Shown here: positions 13,680-25,010 of the stretch, in pieces | Layout: every line of letters starts with the position of its first letter | Position numbering within the stretch: position 1 is the first letter of the stretch | Assembly: GCA_023213395.1 (NCBI GenBank) | Contig: CM041465.1 | Coordinates: forward strand, 242,923,741-242,987,740 | Direction: 5' to 3' | DNA from: Cycas panzhihuaensis | Taxonomy: Eukaryota > Cycadophyta | Length of the DNA stretch: 64,000 bases | Notes under the pieces: generated by a model | Told to the model about the DNA's origin: nothing | Databases searched by the model: none | Seen by the model: the letters and a program-made list of their open reading frames with translations, nothing else | Position numbers and translations under genes: made by a program

Positions 13680-14280
13680 AATTTTATACTTTAATAAATA
13701 TCTCCCACAAGTCACCTCTCCCATGAGTTACCTTTTCCAAGGCCTTGATTGTGTCCTTTTATGAGAGTGCATTAGTGTAGGAGAGCTAATTTTTACTTTT
13801 CTTTTATTATGCACTTTTTCTTTTTGCTTTAGTTTGGTGGACCTAATTATCCTCCTCTTGCAAACTATTTGTTCTATAAACTCCTCATCTTATGAGTTAT
13901 CTCTTATGAGGAACTATCTCTACCATGGGTTATCTCTCTCTCTTATAAGTCACTTATGACATAAAATTATTTCCTATAAGTTATTTCTTTTACTTGTCTA
14001 TTTTCTTCCACTTTAACCTTTTATAAAGAGGGGAAATTAATTATTTCTTATAAGTTATCCGCCCATAAAGACCTCATCCCATAAAATTACTCTTTCTTGA
14101 GAAATACTTCCCCAAGACAAGCCTTTATCATGGGAGACTCCTATTATGGTGAAGATGCATTATAATAACTTCATATAAAGGTTATCTCTTTAAAACTTTA
14201 TCTCCCATAAACTTAACATACTATAAACTACTACTCCCATAAAATTCTTGTCCTAGTAGTCAATATTAGGCCCTAAAAGA
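13680..14280. repeat. Cluster of degenerate 'cccataagtta'-like motifs
   Basis: The words ctcccataa, cataagttat, catgagttac and cataaaatta recur more than a dozen times at irregular spacing across about 600 bp, for example near 13708, 13722, 13895, 13923, 13975, 14055, 14084, 14205 and 14236. This is a decayed short-unit repeat in the interval between the unknown minus-strand ORF and the gypsy A integrase end. No protein reading was recognised. Confidence 0.5.
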
Positions 14281-14584
14281 CTTATTATATAAATAGTCCC
14301 CATTTATATTTTCTCATAACTTATGTTTAAATATATACTGCATACATTGTTTGCCAATATCAACTTTTTCTTGAATAGTAGTTCAACCAATACTACCAAT
14401 ATCTAGTCTTAAAATCTTTAGTGTTATACCCTAAAGGCATAACATGGGCCTCTTTGAATTATGTCCAAATAGATGGTTTAAAGTAGATCCTTATTATATA
14501 TTTATTTTAAGCATAAACATACTCTTATTGCAGAAAAAGAAAACTATATATAGTATAGATAACATTAAGAGTTATATTATTCTA

Positions 14585-15157
14585 TTTGGAAGAAATGTTT
14601 GAGAAACCTATTATTCATTGTAATGAAAAGATCATCTCCTTGAGTATTCTTTAACCTAAAAGCACTGGGATTGATTTCTTTAGATATAATGAAAAATTCT
14701 AGCTAGAGAAAATCAAACGTCTTATGAGCACCTAGATTCCCCTTAGTTTTATCCCATATTAGGACCTATTCTTCTAGATAGAAAGACTTACTTAGGGTAA
14801 ATTTCTCATTAAAATATTTCTTGATATTCAATTGATGTTTAAGAAAATTTTCCTTTACTTTAAGACTAAAAAGTTTCCAAAACTACCAAGTCTAACATTC
14901 TTTTATTAAGTGGATCTAATTCCTTATAATTAACTAATAAAGATATGTTTAGAAGTAAATCAAATGGAGATAGGGCCTCCTTATATAGACTAGTAAAAAT
15001 GGAGAATAGTCTAATGACTCCTTAGTTGTAGTCATGTTGACCCATAGAGCATGGTGAAGCTTTATGTGCTAATCTCTCTCATTCTACTTAATTATCCTCT
15101 TTAAGATTCTAATAAGATTTTTGTTTGTTGATTTAACTAATATATTACCTTATAGGT
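14585..15157 (-). pseudogene. Gypsy A pol, 3' part: end of integrase core and C-terminal domain
   Basis: On the minus strand the end of the integrase core is visible just below 15157 ('STNKNLIRILKRIIK'), followed by a 'LHHALW' block near 15050, a 'SPFLLVY' block near 14985, and the C-terminal part with 'VLIWDKTKG' near 14770 and a closing 'NNRFLKHFF' near 14600. This is the standard end of a Ty3/gypsy pol polyprotein, whose integrase inserts the cDNA into the host genome. The gene is cut at 15157 by the LINE insertion; its upstream part resumes at 33351. Several stops (TAG for Gln or Trp) and frame changes show that it is dead. Confidence 0.85.
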
Positions 15158-15175
15158 AATTGTTGGAGGATGCAT
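15158..15175 (+). repeat. Target-site duplication of the LINE, left copy
   Basis: The sequence aattgttggaggatgcat matches aattattggaggatgcat at 33333-33350 at 17 of 18 positions. The copies flank a LINE ending in poly(A), as target-primed reverse transcription produces. Both lie inside the gypsy A integrase frame. Confidence 0.9.
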
Positions 15176-15732
15176 GAATATCTATTACAAAAATTATCTA
15201 AAACATGTCATGTAATAGTCCAAATCGAAGCACGGATTCTTAAGGCGAACAGGAAGGCGAACTTACAGTGCTGGAGGCGGCTAGGGTTTGTTCGCATCAT
15301 GGCGAAGACGGGGGGCGTCCCCCCAGATAGGAAGGCTAGATGACGTGGTACCTCTAGCAGATCAAGGTCTACACGCAGACGGAGACGAGAGGAAGAGCGA
15401 ACAGTACGCTATCCAGAAGACTTCAAGAAGGCTCATCTGGCCAGTTTTTGTTCCGTATGCTCGTCTAGAGCCAGTGGAAAGCATTTGGGTAGAGAGATGT
15501 TGGAGAACAGATGGAAAGGGTTAGAGTTCTTACAAGGCAGCGGCACTGAGAAGGTTAGGAGTGCACGTCCGAGGGTTTCAAGGACACAAGAGATTCAGAT
15601 CAAGAATCACATGCATGTCCGGGATTGGTGTTCTAGAAGCTTGGCCAAAGGGACTCGATTATGTATAGACAAGTCAATGGTGAGTTTAAACTGCTTCAAC
15701 AAGTACTTTGAGTTCTTTTCTATGCTGTTCCC
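15176..15732 (+). other. LINE 5' untranslated region
   Basis: GC-rich sequence starts at about 15223 and runs to the ORF1 start. In plant L1 elements this region contains an internal promoter; no specific promoter motif is claimed here. Small ORFs at 15288-15524 and 15485-15751 overlap and look like chance. Confidence 0.6.
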
Positions 15733-17150
15733 ATGTTGGAGACAACCATGAACCAGTCTCAGTCTTCCCCTTTGGGGAGGACTTACCTTGATGTATTAAG
15801 AAACGGAAACCAAGAGGAACAAGAAGTAATCCTCGTTAAAATTGGAAACAGATATAAAATTTCTATACCGAAAGAGGTTACCGAGAAGACCATTCAGTAT
15901 TGGGAGAATAGCCTGGTTGGAAGGTTCTTCGGCCCCAAGCTAGGTTTGGATATCATTAGGGAGTGGATTAGAAACAAATGGAAGATTAGAAATCCTGTCC
16001 AAGTCATGGAAATGCCTAAGGGATGTGTCCTTTTTAGGTTTTTAAATCAGGAGAACATGATCTCCATCTTATTGAAGTCTCCATGGATGTTTGGTAGGAA
16101 GGCCATGACATTGGAGAAATGGCATCCAGATTTTGACCCTAGCATTCCTATGGTTAAACAAGCTCCGGTTTGGGTTCAACTTCCCGGACTCCCCCTACAC
16201 TTCTCGAACCCGGAGACGGTGAAAGGGGCGGCTAGAATGATAGGGCCACTTTTAGCTTTAGACTCGGCTATAAAAAATAGATCTAGATTGATGAATGCCA
16301 GATTCTGTATTCTAGCTAAGCTTGACAGTGAGCTCCCGACTGAGGTAGAGATCGAATCAGATGGTAGATCTATCATCCAATACTTATTTTATGAGGTGGA
16401 AGGCTTCAGGTACACAAAATGAAAAAATAAGGGGCATCTCCCCTTTCAATGTCCAGGGGTCCCTCCGAGTGAGGATTTCCAGGAGGTAGGGAAGGAGGAA
16501 GAAGAAATAAGGAGGGAGACTCTATCAGGAGAAGATAGACTAGATAAGGCTGACATCAGAGAAGAGAATGTTGAAAGTGTTGAGAGGTTATCCCGTAGTG
16601 AGTCTTTGGGAAGTGGGAAGGACTTTACAGTGGCCTACCCCACAGATAAAGAAATTTTGTCGGTTAATAAGGAAATTCAGGAAGACGGGGGTAGGTCTAA
16701 AGGTGATGTGACTAAAGGTAACTCACGCTTAGAGTTGGGGAAGGTGCATGTGGATGTCAAAGACCAATCGGTGGACCTACATCAGACGCAGGGGGAAGGG
16801 GACCCTTGGGCTACAACTGATGAGACGACAATCGCCAAGCTTGCCAAGAACATAAACTGGGATTTAGAGGACTATTTATCTGAGCCCGAGGAAGGGGGCC
16901 CGAGAGATCAGGGGTAAGAGGAGAGATAGGTTGGGTCCGTAACCGAAGGAGGAGCAGGGGTTGGCCCTAGAAGAGCAGATATAGATAGAGGAGGAGGTGA
17001 GACACGCAAATGGATGTCAAAAAGTAATACATCAGAACTAAGAAAGGCCCCAAACTATGGGATAGAGAAGAAGGTGGGAAGACCCCCTAGAAAGGCCACC
17101 AGAGAGAAAGAAACACAAGCCCAGAAGATCTGGGTTATTAGATTACACTA
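15733..17150 (+). pseudogene. LINE ORF1, DUF4283/zinc-knuckle nucleic-acid-binding protein
   Basis: The first 229 codons (15733-16422) are open. They match the plant L1 ORF1 type: a DUF4283-like domain with 'GRFFGPKLGLDIIREWI' near residue 70, 'WHPDFDP' near 135 and 'VWVQLPGLPLHF' near 150. These proteins bind the LINE RNA. The frame stops with TGA at 16420 exactly where the first Cys of the zinc knuckle is expected; 'KNKGHLPFQCP' follows in frame. A TGC or TGT codon changed to TGA would explain this. The acidic, Lys/Glu-rich tail continues in frame to about 17150, including an open 103 codons at 16606-16917, and ends near an AT-hook-like 'GRPPRK'. A second Met at 15751 could also be the start. 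Confidence 0.8.
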
Positions 17151-17169
17151 AAAGAGGGGGGTGCACTAG

Positions 17170-18346
17170 ATGGCCCCAACCTCAGAAGTAGGAAAGGATG
17201 AGGGGCGAGGCTGCCGGTCTCCCATGAAGGTCCTATCTTGGAATATTAGGGGGCTAAATGCCCCATCCAAGCAGAGATTGGTCAGAGAATTAAGGATTAG
17301 GACAGAGGTCAATATTATACTCCTACAGGAGACCAAATTGGAATAGACAAAGGAAGGAGAGGTGCTTAACAAGATTTGGAGGAAGGGAGAGGGGAAGACG
17401 TGTGTTGGTTTAGCGGGCTCCGGGGGGTCGGTTTCTCTCTGGAATCCTAAAAATTGGAAAGGTTATGAGGTGTGTAAGAGCAAGCACTTCATAACCGTTG
17501 GATTGGTTAGTGTTGTGACTAACAAGGAGTATTGGATCACTAACATTTATGCCCCTACTTTGGTTGAGGGCAGGAGGAGATTATGGGACGGTCTGGTGGA
17601 AGCCCACAAAGCATCGGAAGGCCCCTGGTTGGTGGTGGGGGACTTCAATTCACCCCTATGCCCGGAAGAGAAGAAAGGTGGGCAAGGGGGGTGGACCAGA
17701 AGTATGTCTGATCTTGGTATGTTCCTATGACGGTGGCACGATGGATGTCCCCTCGGGGTCTTAGTACACCTGGTCCAACAGACGGCTAGGCCATAATCAC
17801 ATACAATGTAGATTGGATAGGATGTTAACAAATTACAAGTGGGCCTGCCACTTTGAGGGAGTAACGTTGGAGGCCCTTTCGAAATCTGGGTCAGATCACT
17901 CGCCTCTTATTTTAGAAGGGTCGGTCCCGGCGCTTCACAAAGGGGTGCCTTTTCGTTTTGAACTCATGTGGCTGAAACATCTAGATCTGAGAGAAAAGAT
18001 TCGGGAATGGTGGGGAGTCTAGGTCCAGGGCTGCGCCATGTTCAGGTTCTCGAAGAAATTCAACTGGGTCAAGAAACAAATCAAAGTCTAGAATAGAGAG
18101 GTCTTTGGTAATATTTTTAAACATAAGGATGCCCTGCTGGGGGAACTAAAGGGGATAGAGGATAGGATCGAGAGTGAAGGAAGAACCCAGGAATTGAACT
18201 ATAAGGAACTTTCTACTTCCAGGAAATTCGAGGAGGTCTTGGAAAGGGAGGAAATGTTTGCAGGCGTAAATCTAGAGAGCAGTGGATAAGGGAGGGGGAT
18301 AGGAACACGAAGTTTTTCCATCTGTCTACTTTGAGGCACATGGTAC
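17170..18346 (+). pseudogene. LINE ORF2, 5' part: AP endonuclease domain
   Basis: The frame starts at ATG 17170 (alternative 17224) and gives an exonuclease/endonuclease/phosphatase fold that nicks target DNA. The visible motifs are 'VLSWNIRGLN' (catalytic Asn), 'ILLQETK' (catalytic Glu), 'NIYAPT', 'VVGDFN', 'TWSNRRLGH', and 'SGSDHSPL' (catalytic His). Defects are a TAG at 17344 where Trp is expected, a frame change near 17720-17765 and a stop near 18020. The linker to the RT domain ('REQWIREGDRNTKFFHLSTLRH') reaches 18341, where gypsy B is inserted after the target GGTAC. The reading continues at 30128. Confidence 0.88.
18342..18346 (+). repeat. Target-site duplication of gypsy B, left copy
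   Basis: GGTAC lies directly before the TG of the left LTR and is repeated at 30123-30127 directly after the CA of the right LTR. One copy plus the flanks restores the LINE ORF2 frame. Confidence 0.95.
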
Positions 18347-20891
18347 TGTTTCCCGGCTTCCGGGAATGGATACGGAATCACCGACTCAGGTAAGTGCAGG
18401 TATGTCTCTAGCATTATCATCACTTTTATGTACTGATTGTCTGCTTACATATTTGCATGCGTATGACTTTGTGGCCGGCCTGGTCGTCGTCCACACCTAT
18501 GTTTAGCCTATGACGACTATAGCAGGGGCACACTCTTAGCGAGTGTGGCACCACAGTGGCGTATTACTTCCCGTGATCGCCTCCTCTCTCCACGGATCCA
18601 CCGGGTTTGCGCCACCCCACCCGTGTGATGTCTCATCGTCGCTTGGTTAGCTTGCCACCTCATTTGGGGGCCTATTTACGCTCCAGTGGGCCGTTTCTTG
18701 GCTTGTTTGCTCCGGGTGGGTGTTTTAGTTGTCATTTAGCCTTTTAGTAGTTTGCCCCTGACTGGGACGGTTGGCGGGCCCCATTTGTGTCTCTGGTGCA
18801 TCTGCCGTAATCTTGGCATCTGTAGTGATCTTGGCATCATTGGAATTTTCAGCATCACTGGAATATTCATGCATCTGCTAAAATTTCCATGATCTGTTCT
18901 CTGTTGTTTTTAAAATCCATGGTGGCGATTTCGCATTTATTGCGAAGCGCCACGTGGTTCGCGCCTTTTCCCTTCGGTAGTGCCCTAATCGCACGCTTTA
19001 GGGTTTTTCTTTAGTACTTAAGCACATTTTGGCTCATTCTCTAAGACTTTTTTGGATCTTTTTACTCACTTTTGGAAGTTACTCTCGAAAACTCTCTCTT
19101 GCTACCTTTCTGCTCTGCTTTCTTCTTGCCGGGACACACTCTTCATACAGCCCGACTCTCCTTGGCTCGGTTGAGACATTCTCTCAACCCTCAGCGCCTT
19201 GGAGAGGGCTCCTTTGAAGCGGTTTCCAGCCGGTCTCTATCCAGGCAGTCCATGAGCCCTACGTTTGCAGGTGTTCTCCATCATACTTCGTAGCAGGGCC
19301 TCAAACACCTTTCTGCTCGGATCTGGGGCATTTTCCAGCCCTCCTTCATTGTCCTTTGGCTGAGGCAAGCTCCTTGCCTCTTCCTCCCAGGTACTCTTTA
19401 CTTTTGTTAAGTTCTTTGCAATATTCTTGCTCCAGCTCATTTGTTCATGTTTGTTGCTTGAAGTTTGATCCTCTTTCCTTTGTGAGGACTGCTGTTCCAC
19501 TTTCTCTTGTCTCTTGCCTGCGTTTTCTGTCCAAAGCAGCGGCGTGAGGGGTTGCATAGGCTTTGGGAGAGGAGCTGGGTGGATTCCGTACCACCTTCCA
19601 CGCTCCCGAAGTGGCTCCAAGCCCTCCAAAGCTTCCCTCTCGCCTCATGTTGCTCTTGGCCATCTAAACAAGGGTTTAGAGACTCAGGTGCCCAAACCAG
19701 TATCACGAGTTGCACGATTTGGGACCCCTGCTCAGTTTGGGAATCATTAGTTCTCAACTACCATTCGTGGCTTTGCCTTTGCTCCCCGTTACGGTTTGCT
19801 CCCGTAGCATCCGGTTCCCGTGGGTGTCTTTGGTCTTTCTTGCCCCTTCTTGCGGTAGTTTTCCGACCTTGAGTCTTGACTTTCTCCTCACGCCCGTGGC
19901 TCTTGGGGAGAGGTTTGGGCACCATTCTTGTGCGGTGAGGCCACTCCCAGGCTTACCTTGTTGTTTCCTTTCGTTTGGATCGTTCTTCTTTGGTATTTTC
20001 CTTATTGGACTAACATTGATGCATGTACATTTAGACTCTCGTTTATGTTGTTAGACATATATTGCTAGATCTTTGTGTTGCATATAGGTGTCTCCCCTCG
20101 GCGGAGGAGACCGTTGTTGCTACAGTACTCGGGACGCGGAGAACGCGTTGCTGTTGCCCCTTCCAGTGGCGTCCCTTGCATGTGTCATATTTTATGCTAT
20201 CTCATTTGCTAGTTAGCGTTTCTTTCCTTCCTTGATTATCGCATTTATTTTTCACGGGAAGGTAAGGAAGCCCCTTTCGCTACATTTCACATCCGATGCA
20301 GCTGCTTGAGTGGTTGGGTGCTCCTCAGGAAGGCTCGCCATCTCTCACGCCTTGGCCCGGTGCACGCCTGTCCCCTTCGCACCTTGCTTTTTACCTTTTA
20401 TTCCTTTCCTAGTAATTAGAACATCGAAGATTAAAAGGGAAAATTGCCTTTTGTATTAGTTTGCAATTTGTTTGCCTTGTTGCATGTACTTTTGTTATTC
20501 GTAGGAAAGGTTGTAGGAGTCTTCTTCTCCCTTACCCTGCCTCCCTCTTCCTTAGCCTTGCCTCTTGCTTCCCGCATCGCTCGTATACACGGTTAGTTTG
20601 CATAGGATTGTTCTTGGCCTATCCTTGTTAGGTTCTTTCTCTCTCCTTGGCCACCCAAGGGTGGGAGGGGCCTACTCCCAGTCAACCCGGGTTCGTCCTC
20701 GTATCTTCGCCCTTCGCTCAAGGTGGTGAAGGGTCACCCGATAGTAGCCATACTCCATTGCGGATCCGAACTCGCTCCGGCCGCAGGCGCTCTGCGTGGT
20801 AGTTGCTTGCCTTGTAGGTTCCACTTCCCTACCGTTTCGTCACCATCTCTCCCGCGCCTATCGGTCGGGCGGTTATCCGTGCAGGCGTCCA
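18347..20891 (+). repeat. Gypsy B left LTR
   Basis: It begins TGTTTCCCGG and ends GGCGTCCA. It carries a 'ttagtacttaagcac' block near 19010, the probable start of a transcribed region, and a conserved 'gggaaggtaaggaa' block near 20256. It differs from the right LTR mainly in C/G-rich words. ORFs inside it are not genes. Confidence 0.95.
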
Positions 20892-22199
20892 CTAGCGACT
20901 ATCTTTGGGGGGCCAAGAAGGGAGCTAGTCTCGCTCTCTTGGTTGGTTTCGCTACTCTGTGTGATCCTTTCTATACATGTCTTGACCTCCACGTTGGGCG
21001 CCCCAACGCAGCGTGTTATACCATTCCTTCTCTTTTCCCGACATCGTCGGTCGACCTTGCATGCGCCTGCGTTTCTCTCGTCGTTTGCGGTCTACCCCTT
21101 TGTTAGAAGACCCCGAGTATAGCCTTCTTGCCTCGTCGGATCACGATCCGACTATGGAAGGGTACTCTTGATTGGACCTACCACGCTTGATATGGAAACC
21201 CAAGCTCTTCCTTCATCATTAGGAGTCCACCCAAGAGGGTGGCGACTCCTTACTACCCGATCGATCAACACCTTTCTTGTGCTCCCCATCCTTCTACCCA
21301 CGCCTAGAGGATCCGTTCCTCCCGAGGATTGCCACGCGGGCGATTTTATGAGGAACCTTGGATGGACATGCCTTGTTCGAGGTCCCGATCACCTCTTATG
21401 GGTATGTGGGGACTCCTCCTGATGGCGTGCTTGAGGCTCTTGACGGATGCACCGTGCGGCGTGCTCTCAACCACGTCCGAATGGCTTGAGGGTGTCTGCT
21501 GCGGGAGCCTCTTCCTCCTGCTCTTCCCCTCACGCTTCATCCTCGTCGCCTTTCCTGTGACAACAAACCCTTTCGTGCCTCTGCGTCGCCCATTCGTTTC
21601 TGCGGTGGGGGCACGTGTGGCACCTTCCATCCCTTATCAAGGCCCTAATGCCTTAGGGCCTTCTCACGATGTCCGTCCCTCGGTGGGGTTAGCATGCCGT
21701 TCTCGATCCAACTAATGTGCGCCTCCCAATCGGCACATCGCTCCTAGTAGGCCTAGTTGCCTGCTAGTCTTCCAGCGCCCGGTCGGTGGGATTCGTTCCA
21801 CGCATCCTCCAACCAGTAGCGTTGGTGCTTCTTTCTCGTTCCCCGGTATACTTCTCAACCTTGGGGGCGGGGTAGGGAAGCCGTCTTCCGTTATGGGGTG
21901 GATCCGCTACACCCATACGGAATGGCCCCACCTACGGTGGCAGTATGGGCGTAACCGATTCGCATCCCTCTTGTCGCCATCGATGCGGTTCCATCGTTGT
22001 GCCTTCGCAAGGGAATCAGGCTCCTTCAAGGCGCCCTCTTCCACACCTCTTGTCGTGAGGGTGGTTCCTCAGGAGGATGGGTGTCCTACCCCATCCGCTC
22101 CTTGCGCGCCACCTACTTGACGTTCGTTGATCCTACGGTTCGAGCAGGCGCGCGCCTTCGTGGACTTTAGGTCAACCCCTCTCGGTTGGCGTTGCGAAC
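20892..22199 (+). other. Gypsy B leader
   Basis: This GC-rich region lies between the left LTR and gag. No standard Met-tRNA primer-binding site follows the LTR; 'ctagcgactatctttgg' is in that position and may pair with another tRNA. The open frames of 84-128 codons here overlap in several frames on both strands and show no domain. Confidence 0.5.
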
Positions 22200-23080
22200 C
22201 AACTTGCCGCCTCATCCTCCGAAGTTCCTAGATTCGATGGGACTTCGTCGCAAGACCCGTGAGCATGTCGTAGTTTCTACATGGCATGCATCGATTCTGG
22301 GCTTCGACCATATTTTGATGAAACTCTTTCCTCGATCCTTGCGGTGGCGCCCTTAAATGGTTTTATCGTCTCCCCGCCCACTCGATCCATTCATTCCGAA
22401 GAATTGGTGGGCGAGTTCATCAATTACTTTGATGTAGCTCGCCCATTCGAGGCGGGATGAAATCCCTTCTCTCGCTCAAACAAGGTCACGATGAGATGAA
22501 TCGTGACTTTGTGCGGCGATTCCACGATCGCTTCACTCCACCAGGCGACTTTGCCCGGGAGTCAAGCGGGACTGTTGTCAATGCACCGTCCGAAGTCCAC
22601 GTGGAAGTCCTCAAGATGGGGGCGACCACGTGTGATTCCGCGATCGCCAAGTGCTTGGCGTTGGAGGCTATTGAGATCCAAGTGGTCTCGAAACCTCTTA
22701 AGCCCTCACAACGCGTGAGGCACCACCCCTACCAAAGACACTAAACCTTCTCGACGCGGTCTTCCTCTCATCCTCCGAGAGGACCTTAGATCCCCTCACC
22801 TCGGTATACGCTCGTTCGGCACGATGAAAGGAGCTCAAGCTTCAAGGTCCTTCGTCTCCTACTTCAAACAAACAAGTCCAACAAACTACCCAAGCTCCTC
22901 TTCCGGGAATGGGAACGCCCGATCCTCCCAAGCGAGAAGGTCAGGACCCTCGCTTGAGAAGAAGTGGTGTTCCATTCATGGGGATTGCTTCCATGACGAT
23001 TCACGTTGTAGGGCCCGACATCCAAAGGATGCCCCTCGACGCCGATTCCTCTCCCAAGCAGGCCTCAAGGCCTAATCTAG
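22200..23080 (+). pseudogene. Gypsy B gag
   Basis: A retrotransposon gag capsid domain is visible across several frames: 'GGALKWFYRLPAHSI' and 'EELVGEFINYF' at about 22341-22440, then, after a frame change, 'SLKQGHDEMNRDFVRRFHDRF' in an open frame from 22457 to 22744. A Cys/His motif 'WCSIHGDCFHDDSRC' at about 22962-23010, in an open frame 22824-23075, takes the place of the zinc knuckle; C-x2-H-x4-H-x4-C forms are known in plant gypsy gag. At least three frame changes prevent translation as one protein. Confidence 0.75.
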
Positions 23081-23479
23081 ACCAACTTTGTTCACAAGGA
23101 TCCGTTCCTAAACATGGGGAACGTGATCGCAACCCCAAACCAAGAACAACGTAGCAGGAAGATCACAGATCCCGCCCTTCCCGCGACAAAGGGAAGGCGC
23201 TGAACTCTTCTTCCTCTTCTCGTTCTCCTGGCCGTACTCGTCGCCTTCACGACCCGGAATAGGGAAGAAGGTGATTGCTTGAAGCAACTCGACTTTCGCC
23301 CTACGCGATCTCAAGCTGCTAAGGAAGCGGGGGCTGCCGGTTCTTCCGCTCCTTCCGATCCCTTAGGAGACCCTTCCTCCGAAATCCTCTTTCCCCAAGG
23401 CTATTCACATGCGCCGGTCGTTCACGACTTTCGAAGGGCACTTACCCAACCAGGAAGGGTAAACCCTTCTCCGTCGTGG

Positions 23480-23960
23480 GCGAGCTCCATACCTGCCGGG
23501 AATGTCCTTGATGGACGTTCGAGGAGTTGTCCCGAGCAACGGGCCCTCCTCTGGAAGCTTTAGGATCGGAGATGTGCACATCACGCTTTGGGCGTCGCCC
23601 AAGGTGGCGGACCCACTATTTCCTTCGATCCTGGGATCTTCCTCCGCCGGTGAGCAGGAACGTCGGTGGAACTTCCCATTCACCATCACGATCGTCGCTG
23701 ATTGTACCCTCCAGAAGAGCTGTCGACAACGGCTCTTACATCGATGCCATGCCCTTGCGTGTTATGCAAGAGCTTGGTATCTCATATGGAACGTTCCTGG
23801 CGATGCCAAGGGTATGACGGTGGCGAAGACCCCTCTCGGATGCATCGCGATTCCGCTCACCCTTGGGGCAAAACCGTTCTTGCCGATGTTGTAGTCCTCG
23901 GCGTTGGCGTGGATTACAACCTCCTTCAGGTCGCCCATGGCTCGACCAAATGGGAGCCGT
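23480..23960 (+). pseudogene. Gypsy B aspartic protease region
   Basis: The reading includes 'VDNGSYIDAMPLRVMQELGI' at about 23720-23785, corresponding to the active-site loop of plant gypsy proteases, in which D-[TNG]-G-[AS] holds the catalytic Asp. A preceding 'FPFTITI' strand at about 23670 fits. The enzyme cleaves the gag-pol polyprotein. The reading passes through three frames within about 450 bp. Confidence 0.65.
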
Positions 23961-25010
23961 GTGTTCGACCCTTTGGGGACGACTTAAATTCGTCCATGAC
24001 GGACGAATGAGAGTGGTTCCCGTGAGCATCCTTTTTCCAAACAAACTCGTTATGCCAATTCGGCAAACCAAGGTTCACCCACTCACGCCTCGGCTTGTTC
24101 AATTGGTATACCCAATCCGTCAGAAGATCCCACATCTTCCCTTCCTAGTCTCGACGCGTTTTGCCCCTATTGGCGTCGGAAGTTATGGGTACCTTGCTTC
24201 GTTCGGCGATGATGAATCGCTGACGGAGACGAGGTTGTCTCCACCCATTTCTTTCCTTCGCACCAATAGGCACATCTCGCTCTAGACCCTCGTTGGAACC
24301 TCTCGTTGGTGAGACTAGCCCCTCGTCGTGTCACACACCATCGCTCGTCTTGACACTTGCCGTCGGTTCTTCTTTTCATTACCCTCGCGGTGATGGTTTT
24401 GAGGTGCCTTTCGCTCCTCTCGAGGAGCCTCTTCTGTTTTCCTTGGTTCCATGAAAGAGTTGAGCGATCCGATGATCACCCCTGGTCCGTTGCTCCTTTC
24501 CTTCCGTAGCTTCTTCTACTCGAAATAGGGTCATCCATGGGTGGACTATTTCGAGGATGATGAAGCCCTATTTGAGCACTGGCGGGCCTTGCACCTAATC
24601 GCCTTACGGTCACCAGGCTCGGTCACGGAAGATCCTTGCGATCGGATCCACGCTCGCCGATCCGATCCCTCTCCTATTCCTCCTCCTCCCGTTGATCTTG
24701 CCCTCTTCACTTTGAAGGGCAATGCCATGTGCATGGGGAATTCAAGGCGTAGTCTTGGCCGAGCAAGGTCATTAGGGTTGGGGCGGAATGCTCTCTGATG
24801 AGATTAGGGAATATTCCCTACATTCCGTGAATTTGAGACATTTTCGTGGGATTATCGACATGAAGGGAATCGACCCTCGATTGTCACCCATAACCTCACC
24901 ACCCTTCCTGGCGCGTCACATGCGCGAGCGGCGTCCTCTGCACCCGAGGCTCTCTGGCGCCGTCAAGATGGAGGTTGAAAAGCTTACGGATCTTTGGGCT
25001 TATTACTTCT
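23961..25010 (+). other. Gypsy B protease-RT linker
   Basis: GC-rich sequence with frame fragments up to about 140 codons in several frames. In plant gypsy elements this interval codes for a poorly conserved linker and the start of RT. No motif is claimed. Confidence 0.45.

Noticed and set aside
19237-20054. Several overlapping ORFs of 70-130 codons on both strands
   Set aside because: They lie within the gypsy B LTR, and their counterparts in the other LTR are shifted or broken, so they are not conserved proteins.
20723-21715. ORFs of 84-128 codons in the gypsy B LTR end and leader
   Set aside because: Low stop density is explained by high GC content; the frames overlap one another and show no domain.
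23736-24071. 111-codon minus-strand ORF
   Set aside because: It is antisense to the gypsy B protease region and has no recognisable motif.
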